Source: CALESS01 sp041741455
Lineage (GTDB): Bacteria; Chloroflexota; Anaerolineae; Anaerolineales; Anaerolineaceae
Length of the DNA stretch: 64,000 nt
Reading direction: 5' to 3'
Assembly: GCA_041741455.1 (NCBI GenBank)
Contig: JBGSJZ010000099.1
Coordinates: forward strand, 62,001 to 126,000
The translations under genes were made by a program, and so were the position numbers. The notes below the pieces were generated by a model that searched no databases, was not told the origin of the DNA, and saw only the letters and a list, made by a program, of their open reading frames with translations. This document shows positions 8,137-16,732 of the stretch, one piece after another (position 1 is the first letter of the stretch; every line of letters starts with the position of its first letter).

Positions 8137-9075
8137 ATGCTAAGCGATCATTCTACACCAAACCATATTCAATCCCGGCCGTTGTTGGTGGTATTGTTGG
8201 GCATCCTGGCAGTTTCGACGGCATCCATTTTCATCCGGCAGGCGCAGCAGGAAGCGCCTTCACTGGTGGTGGCGGCATACCGACTGGGCTTGGCCACGCT
8301 AGTCTTGATTCCATTTTCTTTCAGGAACCGCAAAGAAATTTTGGCATTCAGCAAGAAGCAATGGCTATTGGCGCTGGGGGCAGGTGGCATCCTGGCGCTG
8401 CACTTCGCCAGTTGGATCACCTCGCTGGAGTACACCTCGATTGCCAGTTCGGTGGTACTGGTGACAACCACACCCTTGTGGGTGGCGTTGTTTTCCCCGC
8501 TGTTCCTCAAGGAACGGCTTAATCGGGCAGCAGTGTTCGGGTTGGCGGTGGCCCTGGTGGGCGGTACGGTGGTTGGATTGAGCGAGGCTTGCAGCCTGAG
8601 CAATGCCAGGTTGGAGTGCAGCGGCCTGCTGGGTTTCTGGGGTGGGCGGGCAGCGCTGGGCAACTTCCTGGCCTTGTTTGGGGCCTGGATGGCAGCCGGC
8701 TACATGATGATCGGCCGGCGCTTGCGACCGGGGTTGTCTCTGGTTTCGTACGTGTTTGTAGTATATGGAGTGGCGGCGCTGGTTCTGCTGGGTTTGGTGG
8801 GGATCACCGGACACCGGCTGATTGGATACGCACCGATGACTTACTTTTGGTTTAGCGCTCTGGCAGTCATTCCGCAACTGATCGGCCACTCTTCACTAAA
8901 TTGGGCATTGCGTTACTTACCAGCTTCATTCGTTTCAGTCTCTTTACTGGGTGAACCGATTGGCTCGGTTATCCTGGCATTCATCTTCCTGGCAGAATCG
9001 CCAACCGGGATGGAATTGGCAGGCGGGGTTTTAATCTTGGTGGGGATATTCCTGGCGTCGAGGAATCAGGGATAA
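8137..9075 (+). CDS. EamA/DMT-family transporter
   Basis: A 312-residue inner-membrane protein with about ten hydrophobic segments arranged as two EamA repeats (roughly 15-150 and 175-308). The drug/metabolite transporter superfamily exports amino acids, metabolites or drugs; substrate cannot be read from sequence. Visible landmarks are STASIFIRQAQQEAPS early in the first repeat and SLLGEPIGSVILAF in the second, a common EamA motif. A ribosome site (TTAGGAG) lies just before the ATG. It stands alone, divergent from sodA (114-base gap) and convergent with malQ. Confidence 0.88.
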   Translation: MLSDHSTPNHIQSRPLLVVLLGILAVSTASIFIRQAQQEAPSLVVAAYRLGLATLVLIPFSFRNRKEILAFSKKQWLLALGAGGILALHFASWITSLEYTSIASSVVLVTTTPLWVALFSPLFLKERLNRAAVFGLAVALVGGTVVGLSEACSLSNARLECSGLLGFWGGRAALGNFLALFGAWMAAGYMMIGRRLRPGLSLVSYVFVVYGVAALVLLGLVGITGHRLIGYAPMTYFWFSALAVIPQLIGHSSLNWALRYLPASFVSVSLLGEPIGSVILAFIFLAESPTGMELAGGVLILVGIFLASRNQG

Positions 9076-9205
9076 ACAATAATCCACTGAAGATACAGAT
9101 GAACATAGATAGAACAGCATAATATCTTTCAAAATCAGTTATTTCTGAGATCAGTTTGGAGTAGGGGGAATCCGATAAATTTACCAGGCGTTTTATTCGT
9201 GAATT

Positions 9206-9247
9206 AAAAAAAGGTGCAAGGTCTTTTTGCGCCTTGCACCTTTTTTT
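9206..9247. terminator. bidirectional terminator between the EamA gene and malQ
   Basis: AAGGTGCAAGG (9211-9221) pairs perfectly with CCTTGCACCTT (9232-9242). It is preceded by an A run and followed by a T run, so it can stop transcription from both convergent genes. The remaining spacer (9076-9205) shows no gene. Confidence 0.85.
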
Positions 9248-9256
9248 ATCTGAGGA

Positions 9257-10777
9257 TTAGTCGTCCAGAGGTGGATCGACCAGGCCAGGCAAGCGGCGGT
9301 AGAGGAAGTTTATCTCCTTCAGCCGAGCTTTGAGGTCGTCGGTCAGGCAGCCGGGGGGCATGCGCCAGGCCCAATTGCCAGATGGCCGGCCGGGGAAGTT
9401 CATACGGGCTTCACCGGATAGGCTGAGCAGGTCCTGCATTGGAGTACCAGCAATCACCGCTACGGATGACCAAATCGCGCGGATCATATCCCAAGCGATA
9501 TCCTCACCAGAACGACCCAGGTAGCGGCGGCAGAAGTCACGTTCAGCTTCAGGGGCAGTAAGATACCAACCGATGGTGGTGTCGTTGTCGTGAGTCCCAG
9601 TATAGGCTACGCAGTTCTGGGGATAGTTGTGCGGCAGGAAAGGTTCGGTTGAATCTGCGCCAAAGGAGAATTGCAGGATCTTCATGCCGGGGAAGCCAAA
9701 GGAATCGCGGATATCCAGCACATCGGCAGTGATGCGGCCTAGGTCCTCGGCGATAATGGGTAGCTCACCCAGGGCTTTTTGCAATGCGGTAAAGAGCTGC
9801 TTGCCGGGGCCGGGCACCCAGCGGCCGAATTCAGCAGTCGGCAGGTGAGCGGGCACCTCCCAGTAGGCGGCAAAGCCGCGGAAGTGGTCCAGGCGAATCA
9901 GGTCGAAAAGGCCAAGGGCGGATTTCATGCGGGAGATCCACCAGGCGTAACCGGTCTTCTTGTGAATACTCCAACGATAAAGCGGGTTGCCCCAGCGTTG
10001 GCCGGTGGGAGAGAAGTAATCCGGGGGGACACCAGCAATAACAGTAGGCTGACCCTTGGTGTTGATAAAGAAAAGCTCTGGATGGCTCCAGGCATCGGCT
10101 GAGTCGTAGGCTACAAAGATCGGTACATCTCCGAAGATCTGGATACCTTTCTGGTTGGCATAGGTTTTGAGGGCTTTCCACTGGCGGTAGAATAGGAACT
10201 GGCGCAACTTGTGGTTGAGAATCTCTGCTGCATGGGCTTGCTTGAATTCTTCCAGCGCCTGAGGCTCGCGCTTGCGCATGGGCAGGGGCCAGTTACCCCA
10301 GGAACCACCGCCCAGATCTTCCTTGATGGCCATGAAGAGGGCAAAATCATCCAGCCATTCAGCTTCCTGTTGCTGGAAGGTAATAAACTCAGCCTTGAGT
10401 TTGGCTGGAGCGGATTTACCAAAGCGGGCTACAGCGCGGTTGAGTACGGTCAATTTCCAGTTGATGACAGGTCCAAAGTCCACAGATTCCACCGGGAATT
10501 GTGGTCGATCAGCCAGATCAGTGCGGCTAAGCAGACCTTCATCCAGCAGGAGAGCCGGGCTGATCAGGAAGGGATTACCGGCAAAGGCCGAAAAGCACTG
10601 GTAAGGGGAATCACCGTAGCCAGTCGGGCCAAGGGGGAGCACCTGCCAGATGGTGACTCCGGATTCAGATAGGAAGTTGACCCAGCGGTAGGCTTCTGGA
10701 CCGAGATCGCCGATGCCATCCGGTCCGGGCAAACTGGTGGGATGCAGAATGACGCAAGCGGAACGATTAAATTTCAT
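9257..10777 (-). CDS. malQ: 4-alpha-glucanotransferase (amylomaltase)
   Basis: About 506 residues of glycoside hydrolase family 77. It moves alpha-1,4-glucan segments between chains, releasing glucose, in glycogen or maltodextrin turnover. Signatures are HPTSLPGPDGIGDLG at the start, the nucleophile Asp in LIRLDHFRGF, the acid/base Glu in IIAEDLG, and GTHDNDT. The longer reading frame upstream is rejected. The ATG at 10777 begins the conserved N-terminus and has AGGAGA about seven bases before it, inside the end of glgC. malQ therefore overlaps glgC by 11 bases, suggesting coupled translation in a glgA-glgC-malQ operon. Confidence 0.95.
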   Translation of the reverse strand: MKFNRSACVILHPTSLPGPDGIGDLGPEAYRWVNFLSESGVTIWQVLPLGPTGYGDSPYQCFSAFAGNPFLISPALLLDEGLLSRTDLADRPQFPVESVDFGPVINWKLTVLNRAVARFGKSAPAKLKAEFITFQQQEAEWLDDFALFMAIKEDLGGGSWGNWPLPMRKREPQALEEFKQAHAAEILNHKLRQFLFYRQWKALKTYANQKGIQIFGDVPIFVAYDSADAWSHPELFFINTKGQPTVIAGVPPDYFSPTGQRWGNPLYRWSIHKKTGYAWWISRMKSALGLFDLIRLDHFRGFAAYWEVPAHLPTAEFGRWVPGPGKQLFTALQKALGELPIIAEDLGRITADVLDIRDSFGFPGMKILQFSFGADSTEPFLPHNYPQNCVAYTGTHDNDTTIGWYLTAPEAERDFCRRYLGRSGEDIAWDMIRAIWSSVAVIAGTPMQDLLSLSGEARMNFPGRPSGNWAWRMPPGCLTDDLKARLKEINFLYRRLPGLVDPPLDD

Positions 10778-12023
10778 ACGGTAATCTCCTGGTATAAACG
10801 GTCTCCTGTCCGCCGACGCGGGAAGAGGCGAAATCGGATGAGATGACATCCGTGAAAACCACCCCGCCTGGGTCGATGACCAAATTGGGTGGCAGGATGG
10901 AATTTTTCCCAACCATGGATATCTTCAGCTCAGCGCCCTCACAACTTCCAATGTGGGTGTTTTCAGCCACCTTGACTCGCTTATCCAGGATAGATCGCTC
11001 CACAAAGCAATTGCTTTCCAGAAGTGTGTCGGTCAGGATGATTGATTCACATACATTGGTTCCGGCACGGACTACAACCCCCGGGGAGAGAATGGAACGG
11101 ATCACACGAGCGCCGGGTTCAATGACGCAGCCATCACAGATGAGAGAATCCTCCACGGTGGCTCCACGGGCAACCAGCACAGGTGGGCGCTCCTCCGTTC
11201 GGGTGTGGATAATCCATGACCGGTTATTCATATTCATCGGTGGCGGTGATTGGAGCAACTCCATGTGTGCTTGCCAGTAGGAAGCCGTGGTGCCTACATC
11301 CACCCAGTAACCAGTGTACGGATATGCATAAACCTTTCCGCCATTATTAATCAAATTTGGTATGATGTTTTTTCCAAAATCATGATTGGAGGAGTGATTC
11401 TGATGGTCTTCCCACAACATCCGGTCAAGTAGCGACCTTGTGAAAACGTAGACACCCATGTTGACCAGGTTGGAAGGTGGATTGGCTGGTTTTTCAACAA
11501 AGGAAGTAACCCGCCAATCCTGTCCGACACCAACAATTCCGAATCGCGAGGCTTCCTCTAACGGCACCTGGATGACAGCCATGGTCAGGTCAGCCTGGTG
11601 CTCCGTATGGAATTGGATCATCGGTTCATAGTTCATCGAATAGACATGGTCGCCAGAAAGGATCAAGATCAAATCTGGATCACCACGCTTGATGAAGGAA
11701 AAATTTTGTTGGACAGCATCTGCTGTACCGACAAACCAATCCGAGGAGCGAGCCTTGTAGGGGGTATAGATCCGCACACCACCGGTAAAATCCCGGTTAA
11801 GGTCCCACGGACCACCAGCGCCGATGTGCTCGATCAGTGAGTGCGGGCGGTACTGGGCGATGATCATCAAGTCGAAGATATTCGAGTTGACGCAGTTGGA
11901 GAGCGGAAAATCAATGATGCGGTATTTTCCGGCAAATGGGACGGCAGGTTTGGTGCGCTTTGCCGTCAACACACCGAGTCGGGTGCCTTCACCACCGGCG
12001 AGAATAATAGCACGTGTTTTCAT
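10767..12023 (-). CDS. glgC: glucose-1-phosphate adenylyltransferase
   Basis: A 418-residue ADP-glucose pyrophosphorylase, which makes ADP-glucose from glucose-1-phosphate and ATP, the committed step of bacterial glycogen synthesis. The nucleotide-binding start IILAGGEGTRLGVLT is followed by the activator/catalytic block KPAVPFAGKYRIIDFPLSN; GDHVYSMNY and a FVEKP sugar-phosphate site follow. The C-terminal third is a left-handed beta-helix with hexapeptide-like repeats. The enzyme is classically allosteric. The start overlaps the glgA stop by 4 bases (ATGA). Confidence 0.95.
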   Translation of the reverse strand: MKTRAIILAGGEGTRLGVLTAKRTKPAVPFAGKYRIIDFPLSNCVNSNIFDLMIIAQYRPHSLIEHIGAGGPWDLNRDFTGGVRIYTPYKARSSDWFVGTADAVQQNFSFIKRGDPDLILILSGDHVYSMNYEPMIQFHTEHQADLTMAVIQVPLEEASRFGIVGVGQDWRVTSFVEKPANPPSNLVNMGVYVFTRSLLDRMLWEDHQNHSSNHDFGKNIIPNLINNGGKVYAYPYTGYWVDVGTTASYWQAHMELLQSPPPMNMNNRSWIIHTRTEERPPVLVARGATVEDSLICDGCVIEPGARVIRSILSPGVVVRAGTNVCESIILTDTLLESNCFVERSILDKRVKVAENTHIGSCEGAELKISMVGKNSILPPNLVIDPGGVVFTDVISSDFASSRVGGQETVYTRRLPYEI

Positions 12024-13489
12024 TGCGTTCCCTCCTTGATTTGCAGATAGATTTTCGCATAGTCAATGGCAGACTTTTGCCATGAAAAATCCTGGGCCAT
12101 GGCCCTGAGCTGCATGGCTTGCCAGGCCTGCTGGTTCTGATAATGTTGCAGGGCTTTGGTCAACCGGCTGGCAAAAGCTTCCGGGGAAGCCGCGGCAAAC
12201 AAGAAACCGGTACTGGTTTTGCCGGTTGGGTCATCGGTGATGGTATCCCGCAGGCCACCAGTGGCACGGGCGAGTGGCAGGCAGCCGTAACGCATGGCGA
12301 TCATCTGAGCCAGACCGCATGGCTCATAGCGCGAGGGCATCAGCAGGATATCGCCTCCGGCATACATGCGGCGGGCCAGGCGGGCATCGAAACGCAGAGC
12401 AGCCCGTACCTTGGTCGGTAGCTCGGCTTCCATGCGGTGGGCGGCTTCCTCCAGCAAGGGGTCGCCAGTGCCCAGCATGATGATCTTCCAGGGTAAATCT
12501 TTCACCATTTGAAGACCGCTCAGGGCAATATCCACGCCTTTCTGGCGATCAAATCGCCCAATCAGAATCAACAATGGGGTCTCTGGATCGGGCTGCAATT
12601 TAAATTCAGTCAGCAGGGCGTGTTTGTTGGCTTCCCGGGCGAGCAGGTTTTCAGTGGAGAATTGTGCAGGGATTTCGGAGTCTTTACTGGGATCCCAGTT
12701 TTCTGTATCCAACCCGTTGAGAATACCGGAAAGGGCACGCCATCGGGTTTTGAGAAATTCCTGCAAGTCACAACCGAACTCGGGGGTTAGAACTTCCTCA
12801 GCGTAGGTAGGCGAAACGGCCACAACTTTATCGGCTGCCTGGATGCCCATGGGTAGCGGGATCTGCCAGGACCAGACTGGCATGGCAGGGTCGCGCACCG
12901 GTGGAATGCCGAATTCCCCAACTACTTTTTCAGCGCCGGCGCCCATGAAAGGCAGGTTGTGCACACTGAGCAAAGAGCCTGTGGATTGATAGAAGGGGTC
13001 CTGCTTCTTGTATAGGGCAAGAACATACGGCGAGAGGGCGGTGTGCCAATCGTTGGCGTGCAGAATATCCACCGGCCAATTCAAGGCTTTGGGCAACTCC
13101 AGCACTGCCAGCGAGAAAAAGACATATTTCAGGGCGTCCACCCGGTGATCTGGAGAATAGACCGGACCTTCCTCTGGTATGTAAGCGCCGGCGATCAAGT
13201 AAACTGGGATGCCGTTGACTTCGGTCAAATAGGCCTGGGCAGGCAATGGGCCGGAAGGGTGGGGTACGCTGAACTCCGCCACCAGGTGGGCATTTTTCAC
13301 CTTTTGGCGGATGGAGGGATGAAAAGGGATAGCCAGGCGGACATCCAGCTTCGGCAATCCGGCGGAATCCGGGATATTCCGTAAAAAGGCTGGTAGCGAG
13401 CCTGCTACATCCCCCAGGCCGCCGACCTTGACCAAAGGGTCAGCTTCCGAAGCAACAAATAGAATATTCAGCCGAACTTTACTCTCCAT
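12020..13489 (-). CDS. glgA: glycogen (starch) synthase
   Basis: About 489 residues of a GT5-family glycosyltransferase that elongates alpha-1,4-glucan from ADP-glucose. It has the N-terminal ADP-glucose-binding motif KVGGLGDVAGSLP, the HANDWHTAL block, LIGRFDRQKGVD in the second Rossmann domain, and the catalytic PSRYEPCGLAQM. A longer frame starts at 13576, but the ATG at 13489 has a strong AGGAGGG nine bases before it and begins the conserved region (NILFVASEADPLVKVGG). It is the first gene of the glgA-glgC-malQ set and starts 26 bases after the end of the amidohydrolase gene. Confidence 0.95.
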   Translation of the reverse strand: MESKVRLNILFVASEADPLVKVGGLGDVAGSLPAFLRNIPDSAGLPKLDVRLAIPFHPSIRQKVKNAHLVAEFSVPHPSGPLPAQAYLTEVNGIPVYLIAGAYIPEEGPVYSPDHRVDALKYVFFSLAVLELPKALNWPVDILHANDWHTALSPYVLALYKKQDPFYQSTGSLLSVHNLPFMGAGAEKVVGEFGIPPVRDPAMPVWSWQIPLPMGIQAADKVVAVSPTYAEEVLTPEFGCDLQEFLKTRWRALSGILNGLDTENWDPSKDSEIPAQFSTENLLAREANKHALLTEFKLQPDPETPLLILIGRFDRQKGVDIALSGLQMVKDLPWKIIMLGTGDPLLEEAAHRMEAELPTKVRAALRFDARLARRMYAGGDILLMPSRYEPCGLAQMIAMRYGCLPLARATGGLRDTITDDPTGKTSTGFLFAAASPEAFASRLTKALQHYQNQQAWQAMQLRAMAQDFSWQKSAIDYAKIYLQIKEGTQ

Positions 13490-13514
13490 GCCAACACCCT
13501 CCTTATTGATTGTA

Positions 13515-15491
13515 TCAGGCATAACGCGCCAGTTCAAAATAATCTTCTGTGATGGTTTCGGAGGAATCAGCGCCAAGCATGGTAATCAACTCACCCACCA
13601 AGGCGGATTTGGTTTCCGCATCCTTCAGGCTCCAGGTGCTGCTTTTAATTTCTAAGAAACAACCCAGGGCGGGTTTCTGGACTGAATCGACATTGACATA
13701 AAATTCTGTGTCCTTGTAGCGGATGGTGTAGCGCAAGCGATCCTTCTCAATTTCCAGGGCAGAAGCAGGTTTGAAATATTCGCGGTAGAAGCGCAGGCTT
13801 TGGGTGGCTGGCGCCAGGTAGCGGGAGCGGGAAAGCAGGACGCGCTGGGGAAAGCGGTGTTCGCTGACCACGCCGATCAGGGTCAGGCGAGAGCGAACCG
13901 AAGTGGATTCACCCTTTTCATTAATAAACTGATCCTCGCGGTAACGGAGGTGTCCCTGACCAGGTTCTTCGAAGGTGAAATAAGTGTCAAATTGACGGTA
14001 GTGACGGAAACGCAGGATTTCTATACAAGGCTGTTTTAAACCATCCATCACTGGATCGCTGCATTGGATGCGGATTTTGGCCTGGATTTCAAAACTTTCG
14101 GCCTGCATAGCTCCACCAATCGCGACTAATTTGGAGACAATCGAGGTTTCCCGGCGCAACAGGAAGATATCGATCTTGTGGGCATAATCCGCTGCCCCGC
14201 GCAAGATATCAGTTTCATCCACGGTGAGCAGTTTATGGGCGCGCATCAACCACTGGCCGTTGACCATGACATCGCTGACATCCGTGGCTTTGGCAGCGTA
14301 AACCACCTGAGCATAAGCGCTGTGCGGATCGCGGCGGAAGCGGGGTGAATTATGGAGCGGATTGAGGTCGATCAGGATCAGATCGGCGCGCTTGCCTTCT
14401 TCCAGGGAACCGGTTAGATGACCGATGTGCATGGCTTTGGCGCCTAAGCGGGTGGCCATGGTCAGTACGGTGCGGGCTGGTAGGGCGGTGGGATCGCCCG
14501 TGCTACCCTTGGCCAGAAAAGCCGTTAGACGTAATTCTTCAAACATATCTAGGTCGTTATTGGAGGCCGGTCCATCCGTGCCGATGCCAACATTGAGGCC
14601 CAGCTCCATCATACGCTTCGCACCGGCAATGCCGGATGCCAACTTGAGATTGGAGGACGGGCAGTGGGCCACACCTGAACCGGAATGTTGCAGGGAACGC
14701 ATTTCGCCTTCATCGATGTGGACACAATGAGCCGAAAGGACTTTTGCTTCAAACAGGCCATGTTTTTTCATGTATGGCACTACCGGCATGCCTTGTTCCG
14801 CCCGCATGTTTTCGACTTCCAGGTTGGTTTCTGAGATATGCGTATGCAATGGAACATCAAACTCCACTGCCAAGGCAGCGGAGGCGCGCAGGATCTCTGG
14901 GGTACATGTATAGGCAGCATGGGGGGCGACCGATGGAACAATCAAGGGATGGTTCTTCCAGCGCTGGATAAAATCTCGGGTGGAGGCCAGTGATTCTTCG
15001 TAGAAGCGGGCGTCAGGTGTGGGAAATTTCATGACGGATTGGGAACACACGGCGCGCATGCCCACCTCGGCTGTGGCAGCAGCAATATCTTCCTCGAAAT
15101 AGTACATATCCGCAAAGCTGGTAACGCCGGAACGAATCATCTCAGCGCAGGCCAGCTTGGTGCCCAGGCGAACAAAATCTGGTGAGACAAACTCGCGCTC
15201 CACGGGCATCATGTAACCCATCAGCCAGACATCCAGACGTAAATCGTCTGCCAGGCCGCGTAAAAGGGTCATGGGAACATGGGTATGGGCGTTGACCAAG
15301 CCTGGCATCAAAACCTTGCCACCGCAATCGATCACCTGGGGGGCATTAAAACGCTGGCGAATTTCGGCTTCAGAACCGACTCCGGCAATTGAATCGCCCT
15401 GGATAGCAACCGCACCCGGTTCATACAGGTTGTACTGTTCGTCCATGGTCATGACGAGGGCATTGGTCAATAAAAGGTCAACCGTCTCCAT
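13515..15491 (-). CDS. amidohydrolase (MTA/SAH deaminase type) fused to a CYTH-like domain
   Basis: 658 residues with two domains. Residues 1-440 are a TRZ/ATZ-type amidohydrolase, the family that includes 5'-methylthioadenosine/S-adenosylhomocysteine deaminase. Metal ligands are visible: H69 and H71 (NAHTH), H218 (HTHIS) and D306 (GTDGP). Residues about 462-655 look like a CYTH phosphate-binding barrel: an E468-x-Q-x-K472 start (usually ExExK), FDTYF, alternating basic strands, and the end LGCFLEIKSS. CYTH proteins bind or cleave triphosphates or make cyclic AMP; here the changed first motif leaves activity doubtful. A usual deaminase is 430-460 residues, so the tail is a true addition in one uninterrupted frame. 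It ends 26 bases before glgA on the same strand. Exact substrate unproven. Confidence 0.8.
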   Translation of the reverse strand: METVDLLLTNALVMTMDEQYNLYEPGAVAIQGDSIAGVGSEAEIRQRFNAPQVIDCGGKVLMPGLVNAHTHVPMTLLRGLADDLRLDVWLMGYMMPVEREFVSPDFVRLGTKLACAEMIRSGVTSFADMYYFEEDIAAATAEVGMRAVCSQSVMKFPTPDARFYEESLASTRDFIQRWKNHPLIVPSVAPHAAYTCTPEILRASAALAVEFDVPLHTHISETNLEVENMRAEQGMPVVPYMKKHGLFEAKVLSAHCVHIDEGEMRSLQHSGSGVAHCPSSNLKLASGIAGAKRMMELGLNVGIGTDGPASNNDLDMFEELRLTAFLAKGSTGDPTALPARTVLTMATRLGAKAMHIGHLTGSLEEGKRADLILIDLNPLHNSPRFRRDPHSAYAQVVYAAKATDVSDVMVNGQWLMRAHKLLTVDETDILRGAADYAHKIDIFLLRRETSIVSKLVAIGGAMQAESFEIQAKIRIQCSDPVMDGLKQPCIEILRFRHYRQFDTYFTFEEPGQGHLRYREDQFINEKGESTSVRSRLTLIGVVSEHRFPQRVLLSRSRYLAPATQSLRFYREYFKPASALEIEKDRLRYTIRYKDTEFYVNVDSVQKPALGCFLEIKSSTWSLKDAETKSALVGELITMLGADSSETITEDYFELARYA

Positions 15492-15586
15492 TCGTTCTCC
15501 TTGTTAAGAAATATTCTCCGAGAAGTGATCAGACCCTAGGAGACTTGATTTGTTCTAGAAATCAAAATAACATTTACCTATTGATA

Positions 15587-16732
15587 TTATATCCTTCGCC
15601 GTAAGGCATCCAGGGCAGAATTGACACTCCAGAGCACACCATTGGCTGGCGGCCCGCCATAGCTGAGGGTGGAAGAGTAACGACCAGAAGGCGTAATAAC
15701 CAGCAAATGCAGCGTCTGTTTCTCCTGTCCGGGATGATACGAGGAGCACATGCCAGCAGATGCACCTGACTTCTGCATCTGATCGTAAAGCAAGATTTCT
15801 AAATCCAACTCTGGATCAGGGTAATCAATAATGTTTGCAAAAGTAGCATCGTAGCCGAAGCTGGCCAGAAGGTGGGTCAGCTCTCCACCTCCGCCGCAAT
15901 CCACCAAGGCAATGCTGAGATTTTTCTGGCTGGCTGTTTGCAAAATAACGTTGGGAAGGAAATCCTGATCGACACCGTAAATATGCGAGCCGACCCGGCG
16001 ACGAATTTCGGCTTCAACTTCCGCAATCATCTGGTCTGCCAATTCAGCTGAAGTTGCCTTGGCTGTGATGCGGATATCCACCTGGCCAGTATGGGCTGCC
16101 AGGCCAACCGTCGGATTGGTCAGTTGTTCCAGGTCGCTGATCTGTTCATCCACCAGAGATTCGCCAATGCCAGCCAGGTGAATGATCCGTGCTTTAATAA
16201 TACCCTGCAACTGAAAATGCTCACGCAGAAATGGCAGCACATGGTTTTGCAATGCCCATTCCATCTCGCGTGGAACACCTGGCAAGCTAATGATTGGCTT
16301 TCCATGAATGGTAGTAATGAAAGATGGGGCGGTACCCACCTGGTTCTCAATAGCCCGAGCACCATGCGGGATATAAGCCTGGCGGCGATTGTTTTCCGAA
16401 GGTTCCCGGCTGTAGCGGCGGAAACGCTCGAGAATTTGATCCCATAGCTCCGGATGATATTCCAACTCCATCCCTGCAGCCAGGGCGACTGCCTGGCGAG
16501 TGGGGTCATCGATGGTTGGGCCGAGCCCGCCGGTGGTAATCACGAAATCTGACCGGTTAAGAGCATCTTGAATGGCCTGGGCAATCCTTTCGGCATTATC
16601 GCCAATCATACTAGTTCGGAAGAGGTCCACCCCAGCATCCCGAAGAAGTCGGGCGATGACACGGGTGTTGGTATCCTGGATTTCACCAAGGAGGAGTTCG
16701 GTACCGATGGCGAGGATTTCTGCTACGGGCAT
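15587..16732 (-). CDS. CinA-like protein with a degenerate C-terminal amidase domain
   Basis: 381 residues. The N-terminal part (about 1-170) is a good molybdopterin-binding-like CinA domain: AIGTELLLGEIQDTNT, TTGGLGPTIDDPTRQA and GVPREMEW, the region linked to ADP-ribose pyrophosphatase activity. A connecting region follows to about 250. The C-terminal domain should be an NMN deamidase with an AESCTGG catalytic loop; here it reads LVDCGGGGELT, so the catalytic Ser and the Thr are replaced. It is shorter than the usual 410-420 residues. The enzyme may keep only the N-terminal function. Its ATG overlaps the end of the upstream lipoprotein gene by 10 bases. Confidence 0.8.
   Translation of the reverse strand: MPVAEILAIGTELLLGEIQDTNTRVIARLLRDAGVDLFRTSMIGDNAERIAQAIQDALNRSDFVITTGGLGPTIDDPTRQAVALAAGMELEYHPELWDQILERFRRYSREPSENNRRQAYIPHGARAIENQVGTAPSFITTIHGKPIISLPGVPREMEWALQNHVLPFLREHFQLQGIIKARIIHLAGIGESLVDEQISDLEQLTNPTVGLAAHTGQVDIRITAKATSAELADQMIAEVEAEIRRRVGSHIYGVDQDFLPNVILQTASQKNLSIALVDCGGGGELTHLLASFGYDATFANIIDYPDPELDLEILLYDQMQKSGASAGMCSSYHPGQEKQTLHLLVITPSGRYSSTLSYGGPPANGVLWSVNSALDALRRRI

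Noticed and set aside
8365..8889. Long minus-strand frames inside the EamA gene
   Set aside because: Gln/His/Pro-rich translation typical of an antisense shadow; the plus-strand transporter is clear.
15545..15565. AT-rich hairpin (TTGATTT/AAATCAA) between the amidohydrolase and CinA-like genes
   Set aside because: The stem is weak and not followed by a proper T tract on either strand.
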